A stretch of 64,000 bases of DNA from Tamarix chinensis (taxonomy: Eukaryota > Streptophyta > Magnoliopsida > Caryophyllales > Tamaricaceae). The stretch is taken from NCBI GenBank assembly GCA_030549775.1, contig CM060171.1:1790001-1854000 (forward strand). Direction: 5' to 3'. How positions within the stretch are numbered: the first letter of the stretch is position 1; each line of letters starts with the position of its first letter. Below, in pieces: positions 57,930-64,000 of the stretch. The position numbers and the translations under genes are program-made. The notes beneath the pieces were generated by a model that had not been told where the DNA came from, ran no database searches, and saw only the letters and a program-made list of their open reading frames with translations.

Positions 57930-60900
57930 ATAAGCTATTTTATTAATTAGGAAACATTATAATTTAGAGACTAAAACTTGTCTACTGAACGAATACAATT
58001 ATCAAATTTAGTCATTCTATGACCATACAAGCATCTACAATATATACTAGTATCTTTAGTTTTAAGCATTTCACTCCAAGTACATGGAATGTCATTAAAC
58101 ACCTTGGTGTTCCTTGTTTTTCATATGTCGTAAGCTTAAGTGACAAGCAATCCTCTTAAGTGCTTCAATTTATGTTTCAAAAGGCCTTACGTGAAATTAA
58201 AGTCATGTAGCAAACTACTCTATATAAGTGGAGCTTCTCTAATCCTTATGATATGTCTTAAAGTGCATAGGATTTCTCCTATAACCGAACAATACATAAA
58301 GAGGTGACTAATAGGTTCTTAATCTTTACAAAATAGGCATTGTTGATCACCTATAGATGTATACTTACTGATTCTGTCTTTTGTGGCCAAACATCCAACA
58401 TTAATAAGCCAAGCAATGAATTGGTAACTTGAGGATACTAGATTTTGTCAAATGGTTAAGATCCCGAATCAAACCCTATTTTACAAATATACTATGGATC
58501 CATTTGATCCATAGTGTGTCTTTCTTTTTCATTTTTACCAAGCTCTACATATGCTTTCTAAGGGTAGCCTTATTCCAAATGCAAAAGTTTATGATGCCAA
58601 ACCCCCTTCATTCTTTGGTAAGAAACAAGTAGACCAAGCTATAGGTGCTTTACCACTAAAGATGGTGTTGCTAGTCCAAAGGAAATTATGACAATTTGTA
58701 ATGAGATAGGAGAGACCTTTCCTTAGTAATAAAAAGACTCGGCTCCAATACATTTGGATGTCAAATATGACCAACTTCAAAAGCTATAATCTTCCTATAT
58801 AGAATAACATTTTGGTGGCCCAATGGTCCATTCGACGTAGGACCTTAGCAAAGACGATGGACGTATAGTGAGAATTCAATCAAGTGTCTACAAATGGTAC
58901 TCCCAAGTACTTGAAAATGAGTAAACAGTGCGAGAAGTTGAGGTACTGAAGAATAGATTCTATAGTTGGTTTTGGGATCCCTCCAAAGATAATAGAGCTT
59001 TTATGTGAATTTATTGTTAACCCAAAAATCTTGAATAAAATCTAAAAAAAATTCATAAGACATTGCACTAAATGAATATCACCATGACAGAAGAGGAACA
59101 TGTCATCAGTAAATGAGAGATTCATAATTTTTTAGGGTTTTGCATTGAGAATAGCCTTTAAATCTAGGTTTATGCCAGAGTGTTTTCATTAAACTAATGA
59201 AGTATTCCATCACAACAATGAAAATGTAAGAGGGGAAGGGGTCACCTTGCCTCAAACCCCTTCTCCCTTCAATTGGATACAAGATAGAACCATTACGGAT
59301 AATGGAGTATTTGACACTAGATACACAAATAGTGATCACCTTCACTGAATAAAGGGGGAAATGAATTGCTAACATTCCTTTTCAAGGAATTCCCAATGAA
59401 TAGAATTGTATGCTTTGTGTAAATCAATTTTCAACATACATATAGGAGAAGTATTATTTTTTCTTCTATAGAACCTCACAAATTTCATGTGCTAATTGGA
59501 CATTTCTCCAATTGACCTTCCTTTGATGAAAGTTGACTAGGAAAGATCAATCAACTCAAGCAGAATCTATTAAAATCTAGTTGTTATAATCTTGGTGAAA
59601 GCTTTATATAAGATTGTGTAGTAGGCTATAGGTCTAAAGTCTCAAACCTTTTTTTAGCATTGTTCACCTTAGGAATGAGGACCAACAAAGTAGAGGCAAT
59701 GAAGATTCTCAAGCTAGCATTGATAAAAGATCCATTCAGCACTTTCCATAAATCATCCCCACTATGTTCCATGTAATTTTGAAAAAACACAATGTAAAGT
59801 CATCAAGGGTTTGTGCTTTCGAATCTCCTATAGCAAAGATAGCATCCTAAACTTTAGTTTAGGAATAAGGTCTCACCAACATATGTTGATGAGTTAATGG
59901 AAGCATAGAGCCTTGATTCACCACTTGTTGTGATAGTTCAACTCATTGAGTGTTTTGTTGGCTGAGAATGTGGGAATAATAATACCTAAAGGCTTTCAAA
60001 ATAGTTTTTTTTTAATTTACAAGCCATTCTCCATTTTGTCCTCTGATTTTATTAAGTAAGCTTTCTTTTTGCTTAACTTTCATTGTTGCAAAGAAGAAGT
60101 GATAGTTAGCATCTCCCTCATTTACCCAATGAATTGCAGCTTTATCTAAGAAAGCTTTCTTCACACTAAGAAATGCACTCATGAAGAAGCAAGACATCCC
60201 TTTCTTGTTGTTGTAATTTAAGACTAGAAGGATTAGTTATTTGTTTATGTTGTATCATGCTAAGGGTATATTTTTGTGTCGCTACTCTTTAAATGATACC
60301 ATTGTAACGTAAGGCATTCAATTGTCTAAAACTAGGTTTTAGGGCAAGAAATTAATGTTTTAGCTTTGCATTTGTTGTGAAATTGTAAGATTGATACCAA
60401 AAATTAGATACTATCTTTAAAAAAAATTGATATTTACACCACATATTAAAGATTTTGAAAGCCTTCTTCTTTAATATGGTTATTTGTTGAAAGGTGAGGA
60501 CGGTTGCACAATGATCATAAAAGGATTCTTCTTTGAAAACCATAATTGTAAAAGGTACCAAGCTAACTCGGGTTAACCATTTCCCTATCAAGTCTACATA
60601 TGATTCGCTCTTGCCCCAATATTTTGTTACACCATGTAAGCATGGGACCTAAAAGGGTAGTTCATGGATGAATAATTGATGCAAAGAAGTTCTGGATTCA
60701 GTGACATATTGTTGATTGGGTTCATTTCCTTGAAATTTCTTGTTAGGTTCTATAAAAACATTAAAATCACACATGAGAAGCCATGGGGTTAAACAAAATG
60801 TTGTGGTTCAAGAGCCATTCCCATAACTCCTTACGACCACTACTAGAGTTGTAAAAATAGATGAAGGCTGCATATAAGGGTGGTCCATTTGAAGCTAAGG

Positions 60901-61870
60901 TATTAACAAGTAAAGCTTGAGAACAAGCTAAAATGAGATTTAACTTGCCATTGAGAAGTATTCCAAAGGAACTATATGCAACCATTATCATGGTGAGAAT
61001 AATTATCTAAACATCCCCATCTAGGGAACATTTTATCCTTAATAATTTTGGCCTTATCAGGCTTTATTCTTGTTTCTAAGAGACTAAGAAAGGATAAATT
61101 ATTACTTCTGTACCACTTCACTACTTCTTTTGGCTTGTGAGGCTTATTCAAACCTTTAACATTAAGATGGGAGATCACTAAGTTGAGTGGCGTGGTGTGG
61201 TGAGTATCCTACTCAATCTACTTTATTGCTCTACATGGGTTGATTATCCTCTATTGATGACGACATGTTATATTTGTATCTTATTTTATGCCATCAACTT
61301 TAATCCCATCCTGATTACTTGAATTGGAATTTTCACCATCCGTGTTTTGTCTTACTACCCTTCTCCATGCTAATTTTGGTCTTTTATCAGGGTTATAACC
61401 AACATGTCGGTGTGTTTGTCTTATCTGTGCATTGTTAGCTTGATTAGGTAGGCTCTCCGTAACTGTGGGTTGCAATTTTATTTTTATTTTTTTATTGTAA
61501 AGTTGATGTGTTATGTCCTAAATAATCACAATCAGAATAATATGATGGCCTCCACCTATATTCTATTAATTGGATCAATATATCACCATCAAGATCAAGG
61601 ATTTCAACCTCCAAGCATTTATTGGTGGCATCCACTTCTATAGGGAGTCTTGCACGGGATATACATTCTTTACTATATGTAATAGCATCCGCATGAATAG
61701 ATCATCCCACTATACTTGCTATCCTGCTAAGAGAATTAGTGTCCTAATCATCTAAAGGGATATTAGGGAGTTTAATCCATAATGGAAAGAATTAGAATTT
61801 CTCCTTGATGAATTGGAATTTCCTATGCCATGATTTAAGTATGAAAAGCCTATTTGCATAGGTCCAACTT
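57930..61870 (-). mobile_element. Decayed L1-type LINE
   Basis: In order on the minus strand: ORF1 DUF4283/zinc-knuckle region (about 61500-61830; WIKLPNIPLDD, EYRWRPSYYSDCDYLGH), a linker (PKLAWRRVVRQ), endonuclease start (LNVKGLNKPHKPKEVVKWY, 60972-61178), middle part (WVNEGDANYHFFFATMKVKQ, 60012-60197), reverse transcriptase (GLRQGDPFPSYIFIVVMEY, 59106-59375), post-RT region (NFLWTSN, IAWSTCFLPKNEGGL, 58589-58780) and zf-RVT (CLFCKD near 58340). All pieces are separated by stops and frameshifts. Ends are approximate and no TSD was found. Confidence 0.85.
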
Positions 61871-63690
61871 ATAACACTCCCAAAATTTACTATTGAAAAT
61901 TTTTGTTTTAATTAAAAGTTAAGCAAATGTAAAACAATTATTTCAGGGATGCTACTGCCATACTTAGTGCTAGACTGGTTCCCTTTTACCGTTTCAATAC
62001 CAAATGCTAAGGCTTAAAAGGATCAAAACACAATTTACACAAATTCAAACTTTCATTTAAATCAAAATAACGCAAAAATTTATATTACAAAAGGTAAGAC
62101 CCACTATTAGTGGTTACAAGAAAAAAGAATAATTACACAAGGAGTTATGAAGGTTTAAAAGATAAACTCGGAGACTTTCCGAAAAGTCCTTACGCTCTTA
62201 CCTGATAATAGCTTGAGTAACACTTGCGGCTAATCTGTAGGGGACAATGCCCATTGAATAAGCAATGACCCACAAAGGGAATCCTTCAGTACTGCGGTAC
62301 CGAGTAACCCTTTATACAAAACTAAAAGTTAGGGCTCACATGCAACACACCATAATTAAACAAATGTAAAGATAATAGCATGCATATATAAGAACAATAC
62401 GTTCACGAGACATAGAAATAAACACAACAAACATAGGATAGACTCGTACTGTAGGAATCATATATCACAAATCCATTTACTTAGCATTTCCAGCACTGAC
62501 CACGAGAGATAGGCGCCAAGGCCATATTTATACCATAACCATAGATCAAAAAGGTGAAATCTATAACACCCCAAAAATTTACTACTAAAAAATTTCATTT
62601 TACTTAAAAATTAGAAGAAGCAAAAACCAAAAATTTCTAGGATATTATCGCTACACTTAGTACTAGACTGGTTTTCTCCTACCATTCCAGTACCAAGTGC
62701 CAAGACTAAAAGAATCATAACATGATTTACACAATTTCAAACTTTTATTTAAATCAGAGTTGTGCATTAGAGACGTTACAAAAGGTAAAACCCGCTATTA
62801 ATGGTTATAAGAGTAAAATCATTTAATAAGATATAATAAGTTAAAAGAGAAACCCTAAAATCCTCCCGAACAATCATAACGCTCTTACCCGATAACAGCT
62901 TGAATAACACCTGCAACTAACCTGCAAGACACGCTGACCATTGAATAGGCAGAGGTCCATAAATAAAACTCTTCAATATTACGGTACTGAGTAATATTTT
63001 TTACTAAATTAAAAGATAGAGCCCGCACGTAATACATCATACTTAAACAAGTGTAAACATAATATCATACGCGATCATATAAATAATCACAACCACATAA
63101 GAGTGATTACACATAGCAACCAATAAGGATTGTACAATACAAAGACCATTTACTTAGCATCTCCGGCACTTAACAAGAGTGACAGGAATCAAGGCCACAC
63201 TTGTAACACCCCCAAAATTCACTAGTGAAAATTTTGGTTTTATTAGAAGAAATTGTAGAAGCAAAATATTAAATGGTGAATTTCGGGGATATTACCGCCA
63301 CACTTAGTACTAGACCGGTTCACTCATACCGGCCCAATACTAAGTGCTAAGACTAAAGAACAAAATATCAATTACTAGAAATTCAAACCATTATTAAATC
63401 AGAGTAGCGCAAGTAAACATTTTATAAGAATAGATTCCACTAATGGTGGTTACAAGAACAAGAAATACATTTAAACCAGAAAGTAAAAGTAAAGGGATAA
63501 CCCTAAAAGTCCGGATAATCCTTACGCTCTTTCCCGTTTCCCACTTGAATAACACCTGAAAAGACCTGCAAGGGACACTGCCCGTTGAATAGGCAGGGGC
63601 CCCACGAAGGGAACCCTTCAGTACTATGGTACTGAGTAACCCTTTAAAATCACACTTAAAAGCAAGCCCGTAATGTCACACATGATCAGT
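61870..63690. repeat. Three tandem copies of a 640-690 base LTR-like unit
   Basis: Units start TRTAACACYCCCAAAATT at 61870, 62562 and 63202 (periods 692 and 640). Shared landmarks in each copy are CACTTAGTRCTAGAC, ACGCTCTTACC and GGTACYGAGTAA. TGTAACACCCC is a common start of plant gypsy LTRs, so the unit may be LTR-derived. Copies are visibly diverged, and the third is cut at about 63690 by the next repeat. Confidence 0.8.
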
Positions 63691-64000
63691 GGCGGAGCTA
63701 GGGCTTCCGCATGGTGTCCCGGGACACCACGGAGCCCTGGCTCGGAAGGTAAAAATATGCTTGATTTTTAGTTATTTGATATATATTAATTATGCAGGAC
63801 ACCATGACAAAGAATCAAAATGGATGAATGGCTAGGCACGTTGGGTGTCCCGTGTATCGACGGCAAAGGTCGCAGGATCAAGTCCCGTAGACGACTTGTT
63901 TTGAATTTTTTTACATCATCAAAATGACGTCGTTTTGATGAATTCCCCCCCCCCCCAAACCCTTACCCTCCTCTTCAACTCCTGATGCGGGCGTCTGGTT
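63687..64000. mobile_element. End of an unidentified dispersed repeat, leaving the window
   Basis: AGTGGCGGAGCTAGG interrupts the third tandem unit abruptly. Inside are an inverted GTGTCCCGGGACACC, a tRNA-like pair (TGGCTAGGCAC, GGATCAAGTCC at about 63831-63882) and a poly(C) run at 63946-63956. The family is not identified. Confidence 0.4.

Overview
This is a stretch of nuclear DNA from a flowering plant. It is AT-rich, has spliced genes with GT-AG introns, and is packed with plant-type transposable elements (Ty1-copia, Ty3-gypsy, hAT, CACTA, L1-type LINE, tRNA-derived SINEs). A eudicot with a large genome is likely, but I cannot name the species.

The one clear host gene is on the minus strand: NAGLU (alpha-N-acetylglucosaminidase, family GH89). 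I could trace it from its start codon at 57275 to its stop at 8890. It has 19 exons totalling 2421 coding bases (806 residues plus stop). Every junction keeps the reading frame, and both expected catalytic glutamates are present. The gene covers about 48 kb because two of its introns are bloated by transposons: intron 2 (45398-56155, 10.8 kb) and intron 10 (13172-41153, 28.0 kb). The other introns are 99 to 1206 bases.

Intron 10 is a nested stack of elements that can be unpicked through target-site duplications (TSDs). An old Ty1-copia element (13268-40069) holds hAT copy A (13675-18823), a Ty3-gypsy element (19291-31071), a small hAT MITE (31086-31307), hAT copy C (31687-37790) and a hAT relic near 38080. 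The gypsy element itself holds a hairpin-bearing hAT MITE (20081-20560) and hAT copy B (21011-30406). Copy B in turn holds another non-autonomous hAT (26008-27740). Copies B and C are of the same family, face each other as a large inverted repeat around a 1.3 kb spacer, and are much more alike in their spacer-proximal parts than in their distal parts.

Intron 2 holds a degraded minus-strand copia element (about 45610-55585), with a younger, near full-length but inactivated copia element (50353-55254, TSD GCCTG) inserted in its leader, plus MITEs.

Left of the gene (1-8889) there is a possible 5' end of a minus-strand gene near 900-1070, a hAT-type relic (3868-4682), a non-autonomous CACTA element (4911-6745) and AT-rich DNA. 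Right of the gene there is a MITE, a decayed L1-type LINE (57930-61870), and three tandem copies of a 640-690 base LTR-like unit (61870-63690), cut by the end of another repeat that leaves the window.
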